A program made the translations under genes and the position numbers. From the NCBI GenBank assembly GCA_030658975.1, contig JAUSBL010000031.1, positions 1-53,950 on the forward strand: a stretch of DNA of 53,950 nucleotides, written 5' to 3'. How positions within the stretch are numbered: position 1 is the first letter of the stretch; every line of letters begins with the position of its first letter. Below the pieces are notes generated by a model, which worked only from the letters and a program-made list of their open reading frames with translations, made no database searches and was not told the origin of the DNA. Shown in pieces: positions 16,480 to 26,800 of this stretch. Origin of the DNA: Candidatus Latescibacterota bacterium (lineage in GTDB: Bacteria; Krumholzibacteriota; Krumholzibacteriia; LZORAL124-64-63).

Positions 16480-19400
16480 CTAGTTGCCGGCTGACATGGC
16501 CTGGATCTCGGCGAGCCGGCCCTCGGCCATCGCCGTCCATTCCGGCTTGCCGTTGGTCTGCACGATCCGGTTGTAGGCCTGGACGGCGGTGCTCCAGTCC
16601 CCGCGCTCCTCGCTGATCTGGCCGATCTGGGCCAGGCTGGCGATGCGGTGCGGGGCCGCGGCGTCGGCGCCGCTGGCGGACATCTCGTAGCTGGCCACGG
16701 CCTGCTCGATGCGGTCGAGCTTCTCGTAGCACTGTCCCTGCCGGTAGCCGATCTCCTCGATGCCCGCTTCGCCCTTCTCGAGCGCCTTGCTGTAGGTCTT
16801 CGCGGCGTTCTCGTAGTCGCCGAGCTCGTCCTGGTACAGCGTGGCGATCTGGAAGGAGAGGCCCTTGGCGCGCTCGTCGCCGGGGTAGTCCGCCTGGAAG
16901 CGGATCAAAGCCCCGATGGCGGACGGCCAGTCCTCGAGCTCCTGGTAGCAGAGGCCGGCATTGAACAGGGCCAGGGGCGAGTACTCGCCGCCGGGCATGG
17001 TGTCGACCAGGTACTCGTAGGCCTCCGCCGCTTCCTCGTACTGCTCCGTCTTGTACAGGACGGTGCCCTCGCGGAAGCGCGACAGCCCGACCAGCTCGTG
17101 GTCGGGATTCGTCTTCAGGAAGCTGCGGTAGCCGGCGAGCGCCATCGGCATCTGCTCCAAGCGGTAGTAGCTCTCGGCCAGGTAGAAGAGGGCGCCCGGG
17201 GCGCTCTCGCTGTCGGCGTAGTCCAGAGTGACCTTTTCGAACGCCTTGGCAGCGGCCTCGTAGTTTCCTTCGGCAAAGAGGTTTTGACCTTTAGTCCAGT
17301 AATAGTCCCCGGCCAGGGGGCTGTCCGGACGGTTGCCGAGGTACTCCTCCATGTCCTTGCCGCTGCGGTAGTAGCAGCTCTGGATGCCGAGTTCCGCATC
17401 CTCGACGCGGGGGTCCTCGGGGAAGGCCTCGACGAAGGCCTGGAAGGCCGTGATCGCCGCCTGGTCCTGCTGCTGGTTGTAGTGGCAGTTGGCCAGGCCG
17501 AAGGCGGCGTCGGCGGCGTGCGGGCCGTCGGGGGCGCGGTTCTGCAGCGTCAGGTAGCTGGCGCGCGCCTGCTCGAACTGGGCCAGGCCGAACTGGGTGT
17601 CGGCCAGGCGGTAGAGCGCCTCTTCGGCCTCGCTCGCCCGCGGGTAGTTCGTGACGAGCTTCTGCCAGGCCTCCACCGCGTTCTCGTAGTACTGCAGGCG
17701 GTAGAAGCAGTCGCCCTGGTTCAGCAGCGCGGCCGCCACCTGCGGTCCCTCGGGGCTGCGCTCCAGGAACTTGGTGATCTCCTCCAGCGCCTTCTGGTAG
17801 TCGTGCTGGTTGAAGTACAGCGAGCCCAGGGCCAGCGAGTTGCCGCCCTCCTCGCTGTCGGCGTTCGCCAGCTCGAAGAGGAACTTCTCCTGCTCCTCCA
17901 GGGCCAGGTCGTACTCGCCGATCTGGCTGTAGCTGGCCACCAGGCCCTGCAGGCTGGCCGCCGCCACCTCGCTGCGCGGGTAGCCCGTCAGCACCAGCCG
18001 GTACATGCCGCCCGCCTCGCGGAAGAGGCCCTCGTGGTAGTAGGCCTCGCCGAGCTGGTAGTAGGTGCGGGCGCGCCAGGGGCTGGGCGTCGGCAGCAGG
18101 CGGTTGGCGATGAAGTGGTAGTTGGTGATCAGGCGGTCGTACTGCTCCAGCTTCAGGTAGGTGTCGGTCGCCAGGAACAGCGCCCGCTCGCCGGCGTCGG
18201 TGTTGACGTGGCGGTCCATGACGTTCTGGAATTCGCGCACCGCGAGGTCGTACTCCTGCAGTTCCTTGTGGGCGTAGCCCAGCAGCACCTGGACGCGGGC
18301 CGCCAGGGGGTCGCCGGGGAAGATGTCCAGGAACTCGTGCGCCATCAGCACGGCCTGGGGGTAGTTCTTCTCGGCGATGTAGGCGTAGACGACCTTGTGC
18401 ATCGCGCCGCTGGCGAGCTCCGAGTCCTGGTAGCCCTTGACCACTTCGGTGAAGGCGAAGATGGCGTGGCTGGTCCGCCCGAGCGCCATCCAGGCCGAGC
18501 CCATCAGGTAGTTGGCGGGCGCGCAGATCGGCTCGCCGCCGAGGTCCTTGCAGAGGTCCTCGAGCTTGCGCACGCACTCGTTGTACTCGCCGGAGCGGTA
18601 GTCCACGCAGGCCTGCTTGTAGCGCGCCATCGGCACGAACTTGCTCTCGGGGTACCCCTCGAGGAAGTCGCGGTAGCTGCGCGCGGCGACCTTGTTCTGG
18701 TTGCTGTTGTAGAAGGCCTCCGCGACGCTGAACGCGGCGTCGTCGGCCAGCGGGCTCTCCGGGAAGAGCCGCAGGGCCTGGCGGTAGCGCTGCACGGCCA
18801 GGATGTACTGGCCGGTGGCCTCGAGACAGCGGCCGAGGTAGTAGAGGCCCAGGTCCGTATCCACTTTTTCGAAATGCTGCGTGGCCTCTTCGTAGTCCTC
18901 CTTGACGAAGGCGAACAGGCCCAGGACGAACTGCACCTGCGGCAGCTTCTGGTAGCCGGGCCGGTCGGCCAGCAGCTGCTTGTAGGTCCGTTCCACGCTG
19001 CGCCAGTCCTGCAGGGAGGCCTGGGTCTGGCCCATGGCGAACAGGGCTTCGCCGGCCAGGAAGCTGTCCCTGCTCTGCTGGAGCAGCTGCGTGAAGGTCT
19101 CCAGGGCCCGCTCCGGCTTGCCCAGGTTGTACTGGCACTCGCCCCGGCGCAGCAGCGCGCTGCCCACGAGGAACGGGTCGCCGCCCTTGAACTTCCCGAC
19201 GCGGTCGTACTCGCGCAGCGCCGTGTCGTAGTCGCCGTTGCTGAAGTAGCACTCGGCCACCATGTACTGGGCGCGGGCCGCGCGGTCGGTCTTCTTGTAG
19301 TGCGTCAGGTACAGCTGGTACTGCTGCAGCGCGTTGCCCTTGTCCGCGTCGCGGGCGAAGGTGTCGCCGGCGGCGCGCCAGAGCGCGTCCTCGTTGGGAA

Positions 19401-19530
19401 CCACCGAGTCGTCGTCGCCGGCGAGAGCCGGCGGAGCGGCGAAGGCCAGCAGGGCCAGCAGGGCCAGCAGGGCCGACAGATCCAGCAGGGCCGGTCGGGC
19501 CGGCCGCCGGGTGGCAGCAAGTCGTTTCAT
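16480..19530 (-). CDS. Large secreted TPR-repeat protein (BamD/YbgF-like repeats)
   Basis: 1,016 residues. Signal peptide with core LLDLSALLALLALLAFAAPP ending near ALA-37, so it is probably periplasmic. The rest is an almost unbroken array of tetratricopeptide repeats, about 35 residues each, of the Tol-Pal/BamD type (for example YNLGKPERALETFTQLLQQS and LFNAGLCYQELEDWPSAIGA). No enzymatic domain. Such all-TPR periplasmic proteins act as scaffolds for outer-membrane assembly or Tol-like machines. The ATG overlaps the stop of the PorV gene by four bases, and exbB follows after 31 bases, which ties the scaffold physically to both partners. The long upstream extension of the frame overlaps porV and is false. 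Confidence 0.9.
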   Translation of the reverse strand: MKRLAATRRPARPALLDLSALLALLALLAFAAPPALAGDDDSVVPNEDALWRAAGDTFARDADKGNALQQYQLYLTHYKKTDRAARAQYMVAECYFSNGDYDTALREYDRVGKFKGGDPFLVGSALLRRGECQYNLGKPERALETFTQLLQQSRDSFLAGEALFAMGQTQASLQDWRSVERTYKQLLADRPGYQKLPQVQFVLGLFAFVKEDYEEATQHFEKVDTDLGLYYLGRCLEATGQYILAVQRYRQALRLFPESPLADDAAFSVAEAFYNSNQNKVAARSYRDFLEGYPESKFVPMARYKQACVDYRSGEYNECVRKLEDLCKDLGGEPICAPANYLMGSAWMALGRTSHAIFAFTEVVKGYQDSELASGAMHKVVYAYIAEKNYPQAVLMAHEFLDIFPGDPLAARVQVLLGYAHKELQEYDLAVREFQNVMDRHVNTDAGERALFLATDTYLKLEQYDRLITNYHFIANRLLPTPSPWRARTYYQLGEAYYHEGLFREAGGMYRLVLTGYPRSEVAAASLQGLVASYSQIGEYDLALEEQEKFLFELANADSEEGGNSLALGSLYFNQHDYQKALEEITKFLERSPEGPQVAAALLNQGDCFYRLQYYENAVEAWQKLVTNYPRASEAEEALYRLADTQFGLAQFEQARASYLTLQNRAPDGPHAADAAFGLANCHYNQQQDQAAITAFQAFVEAFPEDPRVEDAELGIQSCYYRSGKDMEEYLGNRPDSPLAGDYYWTKGQNLFAEGNYEAAAKAFEKVTLDYADSESAPGALFYLAESYYRLEQMPMALAGYRSFLKTNPDHELVGLSRFREGTVLYKTEQYEEAAEAYEYLVDTMPGGEYSPLALFNAGLCYQELEDWPSAIGALIRFQADYPGDERAKGLSFQIATLYQDELGDYENAAKTYSKALEKGEAGIEEIGYRQGQCYEKLDRIEQAVASYEMSASGADAAAPHRIASLAQIGQISEERGDWSTAVQAYNRIVQTNGKPEWTAMAEGRLAEIQAMSAGN

Positions 19531-20861
19531 CGGTCGTCCTCTCGCGATTTCAGGCTCTCGGAACCGTCGACGTCGATGCGGATCGGGGTGCGGGTCCGGT
19601 TGCGGAAGCCCATGATCTCCACCTGGACCACGTGGTCCCACTCCTGGCCCAGGTCGTCCAGGATGACGACGGTGGCCTTGTAGACGCCGTCGCCCACCAG
19701 CCGGCCGTTCTCGTCCTCGCCGCCCCAGACCACGGCCTCCGGCGGCGGGCCCTCCTCGAAGATCCGGCGGACCAGATCGCCCTGGTCGTTGCGGATCTCG
19801 ACGCGCCACTCGGCCACCTCGCCGCGCAGCGCGGTGTTGACGCCGAAGGAGACGCTGCGGTCGTTGCCGGACGGGCTGAAGCGCAGCCGGTCGCTGTGGA
19901 TCTCTACGCCGTCGGTGATGCCGAAGCGCATCGTGGCGCTGACCACGGTCGTGGAGCCGAGGTCGTGCGCGACGTGGGCGTAGTCGAGCTGCCAGTTCTG
20001 CCAGCGCACGCCGGCCCCGAAGCTGGTCTGGTCGCGGACCGTGTCGTAACCGCCGCGCAGCACCAGCTGCCGCAGCGGCCAGGCCTCGATGCCGCCCTGG
20101 AAGTCCAGGTCCATCAGGTCGGTGCGGACCACGTCCGTCAGCACGAGCATGCGGTTGTTGAAGAAGTGCAGGCCGGCGCCGGCGCGCAGGGTCCGGGCCA
20201 GCTTCTCCGGCGTGTCCAGCAGCGTGATCTCGGGCTGCAGGGCGTTCTGGTAGGAAATGCCCAGGCTGAGCCGCCGCTCGGGCCGCAGGTAGAGGCCCAC
20301 GTCGGCGCCGTAGCCCGAACCGGTGAAGCCGGCCACGTCCTGGGAGATCGACTTCAGGGTCACGCCCCAGCCCAGGCGGCTGCTGCCCCGGGCGTAGGTC
20401 AGCGCGAAGATCCCTTCCTTTTCCTGGAAGGTGTCGTCCATGTCGACCCATTCCGACGCGCGCTCGAACTCGCCGCTGTTGGTGAAGGTGCCGCTGAAGG
20501 CGAAGGTGCCCCGTCCCTCGCTCGGCAGACCGAACGCCACGTAGGAGTAGCGGGTGTCGCCGAAGAGGGTGGCTCCCATCGCCGTCACCTCCATGGTGCG
20601 CAGCTGCGAGAGGGCGGCCGGGTTCCAGTACACGGTGGCGACGTCGCCGCCGAGCGCGCCGACGGCCCCGCCCAGGGCGAGGCTGCGGGCGCTGCTGCCG
20701 AAGCGCAGGAACGCGCCGGGGGCGCCGCCGTCCTGGCCGGCGAGGACCGGTCCGGCAGCCAGCAGCGCCGCCAGGAGCAGGAGCGCGGGGTATCGTCTTT
20801 CCGCCGCGCCGAAGGCGCGTCGGGGGTGCTGGCGCTGGTTGTTGTCCGCGTGGCGGATCAT
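19527..20861 (-). CDS. PorV/PorQ-family outer membrane protein with FlgD-like C-terminal domain
   Basis: 444 residues with a signal peptide (ALLLLAALLAAGPVLA). The N-terminal part has the PorV/UPF0164 signature FLRFGSSARSLALGGAVGAL, then VATVYWNPAAL, followed by alternating beta strands of a FadL-like 14-strand barrel. After the barrel comes an Ig/FlgD-like segment (WRVEIRNDQGDLVRRIFEEG, then VWGGEDENGRLVGDGVYKA). In Bacteroidetes PorV is the shuttle that accepts type IX secretion cargo at the outer membrane. Here it lies eight bases downstream of a giant protein with a T9SS-like C-terminal domain, so that protein is the likely client. GGAGAGGCC precedes the ATG. Confidence 0.88.
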   Translation of the reverse strand: MIRHADNNQRQHPRRAFGAAERRYPALLLLAALLAAGPVLAGQDGGAPGAFLRFGSSARSLALGGAVGALGGDVATVYWNPAALSQLRTMEVTAMGATLFGDTRYSYVAFGLPSEGRGTFAFSGTFTNSGEFERASEWVDMDDTFQEKEGIFALTYARGSSRLGWGVTLKSISQDVAGFTGSGYGADVGLYLRPERRLSLGISYQNALQPEITLLDTPEKLARTLRAGAGLHFFNNRMLVLTDVVRTDLMDLDFQGGIEAWPLRQLVLRGGYDTVRDQTSFGAGVRWQNWQLDYAHVAHDLGSTTVVSATMRFGITDGVEIHSDRLRFSPSGNDRSVSFGVNTALRGEVAEWRVEIRNDQGDLVRRIFEEGPPPEAVVWGGEDENGRLVGDGVYKATVVILDDLGQEWDHVVQVEIMGFRNRTRTPIRIDVDGSESLKSREDDR

Positions 20862-20869
20862 GGCCTCTC

Positions 20870-23800
20870 CTACTTCACCACCGCGATCTTGCGGCGGAAA
20901 TCGAAGCCCTGGCCGGTCACCCGGCAGATGTAGCCGCCGTTGGCCACCAGATCGCCCTGGCCGTTGCGGCCGTCCCAGGCGAACTCGGTGGTCTGGTCGG
21001 CGGCGGCGTTCTGGTGGTGGTTCAGCACGATCGTCCCGTAGAGGTCGTAGATCGTGATGTTCACCGTGCCGGCGGCCGTCGGTTTGAACAGGATCCGGGT
21101 CAGCTCGTGCACCGGGTTGAACGGGTTGGGGCGGTTGGTGATCTCCCGGTCCCCGTCCAGAGCCTGCGTGGTGTAGAGCACGATCTGCCGCAGCGCCTCC
21201 TTCACGCCCGTATTCTCTTCGGCAAAGAAGCGCAGAACATGAACCCCCGATTCTCCCGGGATCAGGTCGCCCAGGGTGAAGGGCTCCTGGTAGGCGGTCA
21301 GCGGCTGCACGCCGTCGGACTGGTCGACGTCGAAGCGGATCGTCGTGACCGCCTCCGGGATGCCCGGCACCGCCGACAGGGTGATCTGCGTGTCGTCGCT
21401 GACGTACCAGCCGTCGAGGTACTCGCTGGCCACGCCCGTGAACGACGGGGTGGTGACGGGCGGCCCGGCCACGGCCAGCAGGACCTCCTCGGGGTCGAGG
21501 GCGTCCACGCCGGCCCGCAGCAGGACGTCCGTCGTGCCGAAGGCGCCGACGCGCAGGGTCGTCTCCGCGGTGCCGTCGCTGCCGGTCATCAGGTGGACCG
21601 CACCGGCGCGCACCGACCCCAGCGTGGCTTCGCCGGCGCGGATCTCGAAGACGACGGCGGCCCGGGGCGCCGGGTTGCCACCCTCGTCGCGCGCCGCGAC
21701 GCGGACGCGGATCTGCTGGTCGGGCCGCAGGACGCGGTCGAAGGGCGAGCCGTCCGACTCGAGCAGGGTCAGGGTGAAGGTCTGCGCCGGGGCGGCCAGC
21801 ACGGTGATCAGACGGCTGAGCACGTCGCCGCCGGCGGCGTCGGTCACGCGCAGATAGATCGACTCGGCGCGGTCGTAGGCCTGGTCGTCGAGCCGCGCGC
21901 GGCCCTCGACGGTGGCGCCGTAGGTGTAGCGCAGCACGCCCGCCGGGAAGAGCGCCGGGTCGGGGCGCACCGCGCCCGACCAGGCGTTGATCGCCGAGAT
22001 GCTGAAGGTCTCGTCGTAGCCGGTGACCAGCCGGCCCGTGGTCACGTCGACGCGCGTGACCGACAGCGGCCAGGGCTCGCCGGCGACGACCGTGTCCGGA
22101 GCCGTCACGGCGTAGGTCACGCCCACGGGGATGACCGTCACCACGGCGCTGTCGGTCGAGCGGCCGCGCTCGTCGGAGACGCGGATGATGATGCGCTCGC
22201 TGACGCCGTAGCTCTGGGTCGCGATGTCGGCCGCGCCTTGCAGGAGCGTCCATTCCGTCACGCCCAGCTGCCCGTCGGCGGCGCCGAAGTCGTAGCGCAG
22301 CGCCTCCAGGGCGATGCGGTTGCCCGCCGGCACCGTCGCGCCGGAGGCCGGGTTGACCAGCCGCACGCCCACGGCGAAACGGGAGGGCGGGCCCACGAAG
22401 GTCGTGTCCGGGACGGTGACTTCGTAGACGGCCTCCGCCACGGGGATGGTCACGTGACCATGGCCGGCCTCGGGGTGCTGGGTGTCGTCGGCGCTGAGGG
22501 TCAGGTTGCCGGCGCCGTCGAGCACGACCCCGACCTGCCGGCGGCCGCCGATGAAGGGAGCGTGGTAATCCGCGGGGTTCTGCCACGCGAACAGGTCGGG
22601 CTCCGAGCAGGCGAGCTCCAGGGCGCCGCCGTCCAGCGACGCGACCGGATTGAAGAACTGGTCGACCGCGCGCAGCTCCACGACGAAGGGCTCGCCCGCC
22701 GTCTGGACGACCGGCGCGCCGGTCTTGCCGGTGCCGACCTCGGCGCCGGGTTCCGGCGTCTCGCCGGGCGCGACGATCTGCAGCTGCTTGAAGCCGTCGG
22801 CCGCGAGGCGGCAGCTGTTGGAGAAGCCCTCGTTGCCGTCGCCGTCGATGACGCGGAAGTAGACTTCCTCGGCCAGCGTGTAGGTCTGCTGGACGTCGGC
22901 ATGGCCGCTGCTCAGCATCTGCTGGACCGTGCCCAGCACGCCGCCACCCGCTTCGCCGGTAGCGGCGCTGAGCACCGAGATCTGGATCAGGCCGCTGTGG
23001 GCCGTGACGCGCTCGCCGGTGTTGCTGTCGATCAGGTCGACCGCCAGCGGGAAGGTGGCCGGACCGCCGACGGTCGCGACCGCGGGCGCCGCGACGTCGT
23101 AGTAGAGGCCACCGGTCTGCATCGTCACGACGCTGCTCGTGGCCTGCCGCCCGAAGTCGTCGGACACGCGGATCCGCACGTCCTCCAGGGCGCTGTAGCT
23201 CTGGTCGCTGATGAACGAGACGCCGTTGATCAGGTAGACCTCGGTGGTGCCGAGCACGCCGTTGCCGGGCGCGAAGTTCGCCCGCAGCGGCGTCAGGGTG
23301 ACCCGGTGGCCGGCGCCGGCGACGGGTTCGCCGGTGTCGGGATCGACGAGCCGCACCGTCATCGCGAAGCCCGGCATGCCGCCGGTCTGGGCCGCGGCGG
23401 GCACGGTGATCTCGTAGACGTAGGGCCGGCGCACCGGCACCTCGACGGTCTGTCCCGGCAGTTGCGGCGCGTCGAGGTCGCCCACGGTGACGCCCACCGC
23501 GCCCTCGGCCACCAGGAAGGCGCCGACGGCGCGGCTGCCGAGGAAGAAGGGCGCGTCCTGCGGCGCGGGGTTGTCGGGCCAGGAGAACGAGCCGTCGGTC
23601 GCCGAGACGTGGATGCGGCCTCCCGAAGCGTCGCCGATCGGGTTCCAGTACTGGTCCACGGCCCGCACCACCATCGGGAACGGCTCGCCCGAACGCTGGG
23701 TGTCCGGCAGGGCGGACTTGCCCGTGGCCGCGAAGGCGGCCTCGCCCGGCCGCGCCGTCTCGCCCGGGGTCAGCAGCTGCAGCCGCTGGTAGCCGGCGGG

Positions 23801-26800
23801 CCGGACGGTGAACAGGGGACTGTCGCCGGCCAGGCCGCTGGGATCGAAGGCGCGCACCGCGAATTCGCCGGCCTGCGTGTAGGTCTGCTGGAAGGTGACC
23901 TGGCCGTCGACGAGGCGGCGCGAGGTGACGCCCACGGCGCCCGCGCCCAGCGTCCCGGCGCCGTCGACGACCGCGACGCTGAAGAAGCGGTCGTCGTCCA
24001 CGAGCGACCCCGTCTCGGTGTCGCGCAGCCTCACCGTCACCGGGAAGGCCGCCGGCGGCCCCGCCACGGGCGCGGGCGTCGTGCCGACGACGACGTCGTA
24101 CCACAGGCCGTTGGGATCCATGCGGATGATGTCGCTGTAGCCGAGGCGGCCGGAGGAGTCGCTCACCTCGATGACGATGCGGCTGGCCACGTCGTAGGCC
24201 TGGCCGGGGATGGCGACGACGCCGGCGGTGAGCAGGGCTTCCGTCACCAGCAGCACGCCCGGCGCGGGCTGCAGCGTCGGCGTCAGGACGCGCAGGGTGA
24301 CGGGGTTGTAGGCGTTGGTCATGACGGTCCCGGCCTCGTCCACCAGCTCCACAGTCATCGCGAAGCTGCTCGGCGGTCCGACGAAGGCCGTGTCGGGGGT
24401 CGTGATCCGGTACTGGGCGCCCGCGGCGACCTGCACGACCACGTCGTGGCCCAGGATCCCGGCGTCGGTCAGGTCGTAGGCCGTCAGCGTGGCGTAGCCG
24501 AGGCTCGAGAGCGCCACGGGGAACACGATCTCGCCGGCGGCGAGCGCCTGGCCGTTGTTCAGGGGATTACCCGGCACGACGGAGCCCTCGTCGCTGTCGA
24601 GGTGGATGTTGTGGAAGCTGTTGTCGACCCGGTTCCAGAAGCGGTCGACGGCGTCGACCGTCAGCGGGAACTGCAGCGTCGCGGTCTGCACCGCGGGCGT
24701 GCCCGTCTTGCCGTCGACCTCGGGGCCGCCCGGGTTCGGCGTCTCGCCCGGCGCGACGGCCAGCAGGCGGTAGAATTCGCCGGGATTCACGCGCACGGCG
24801 CTGGAGTCGCGGCGGGCGGACACCGCCAGGTCCCGCGCGCGCAGCGTCTGGGTCGTCGCCGTGCGGAAGGACAGCGCGAAAGCCGTGGAGCCGTCGGGCT
24901 CCAGCGGCACGTCGTTGGCCGTGACCAGGTCGGCGTAGCTGCTGGTCGACACCCTGACGATCGGGCTGGCGGGCACCGGGTTCCACCACGCGTCCAGGGC
25001 GGTCACCGCGGCGGTCACGTCCGCGCCGGCGACCACCGGCAGCGGCTCGCCGAACTTGCCGGGCGCCTCGCCCGGCGTGGCCGTCTCGCCCGGCAGCAGG
25101 ACCTGCAGGCCCGCGTACGCGCCGGGGAAGACGGTGAAGGGGTTGCTCTCGCCGGTGCGTCCGTAGACGTCGTCCACGGCCGACACGGTGATGCCCTGGC
25201 CGGCGCGCGTGATGCGCATGCTGCCGCGCCACACGCCCTGGTAGATGCCGCTGCCGTAGCCGTCGGCGAGGCTGACGCGCAGCGGCGCCAGCACGTCGCC
25301 GCCCACGTTCAGGCGCAGCGAGACGCTGTCGGTGAAGGTGCGGATGTGGTTGCCGTAGGCGTCGCGCGCGATCACGGTGAAGTTCGGCAGCCAGGCGCCG
25401 GCCTGGTGGTCGGGCACCGGATCGAGGATATCGGTCGGGTCGGGGTTGACGCCGTCGTTGACGCCGATCTCGAAGTGGTGGATCACGCCGGCCTCGACCG
25501 GGATGAGCGCGGACGCGGTGCGGGAGCTCACCGGATCGGTGGCGGTGACCAGCTGCTGGTTGGGATCGGCCAGGGTCTCGAGCGTGATCGCGAAGACGCC
25601 GGTCCCGGCCTGCAGGCTCTGGGGCGCTGCGGGCAGGGTCGCCTGGGGATCGGTGCTCGTGAACTGCAGCGGGATCGGCAGGGACGGGCTCGTCGCCTGG
25701 ATGGGGTTGAAGTAGTAGTCCGTGGCGATGACCTGGACGTTGAAGGGTGCGCCCGCGTCCTGGGGGGACGGGGTGCCGATCTTGCCGGGCGCGTAGATCG
25801 TGCCGGCGTCCAGGGTCTCGCCGGGCGCGATGACCATCAGCCGCTGGTAGACGTTCGGCGAGACGCGCATCGGGCTCGAGAAGCTGTCGGCCAGCCCGCC
25901 GACGCTGGCCTGCAGCAGCTGGTCGCCGTGCGTCGCCATCAGGGCGCTGTAGACGCCGGTGCCGTTCAGGGTGATGACGCCGCTCTCGATCAGGGTGCCG
26001 CCGCCGTCGAGCAGCAGCAGGTGGCCAGTCGGGCAGGTGATCGCGACGGTGCGCGAGCCGGACACGAGGTTGCCGTAGCGGTCCACGGCCCGGATCTCCA
26101 GGGTCTCGAGCATCTGCCCGGCGATGATCGGCGTGGGCAGGCCGATGTTGCCGCCGAAGGCCGGGTCGTTCAGGCCCGGGGTCCAGGTCTGGCCCGGCAG
26201 CGTGAACAGGACCTTCTCCATGGGCCCCGCGTTCACCTGGAAGTCGCCCGAGAGCGTGACCACGCCGGTGTTGCTGTCGACGATGAGGCGGGCGCTGAAC
26301 GCGCGCTTGGTCACCTGCACCGAGGCGTTGAGCACGCCGTTGACGAAGTTGTTGCTGGTCGTGATCAGGTAGTCGGCGCTCTCGTCGCCGGCGCCGATGC
26401 GCACCCGCATCGAGACCGGGCCGTTGTACGCGAAGATGTTGTTGAACGAGTCGTAGGCGCGCACCCGGATCTGGAACGGGGTCGTGGTCGCCTGCACGGC
26501 GTTGGTGTCGAGCACGGCGTAGTCGAACGAGAAGTGGTGGAGACCGGCCGGGTTGACCTGGACGTTCGCCGAGCTCGAGGTCGAGATGGGTCCCGAGGCG
26601 GTGACGGTCACCTGGCGCAGGCCCGAGGTCATCAGCGTGGCCGACTGGTCCTGGACCGTGTTGCTGCTCATGGCGCCGCCGGGGGGCAGCGAGACGCCGG
26701 GGGCCGCGTCGTTCGCGCTCCAGGCGAGGGTCGGGAAGGGAGCCGACGCCACGGGGTTCCAGTACTGGTCGGTCGCGTAGACGTCGATACCGGTGAACGG

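Noticed and set aside
19527-24104. Minus-strand frame of 1,525 codons joining PorV to upstream sequence
   Set aside because: The added part is a frame-shifted shadow of the giant gene; PorV has its own ATG, ribosome site and signal peptide at 20861.
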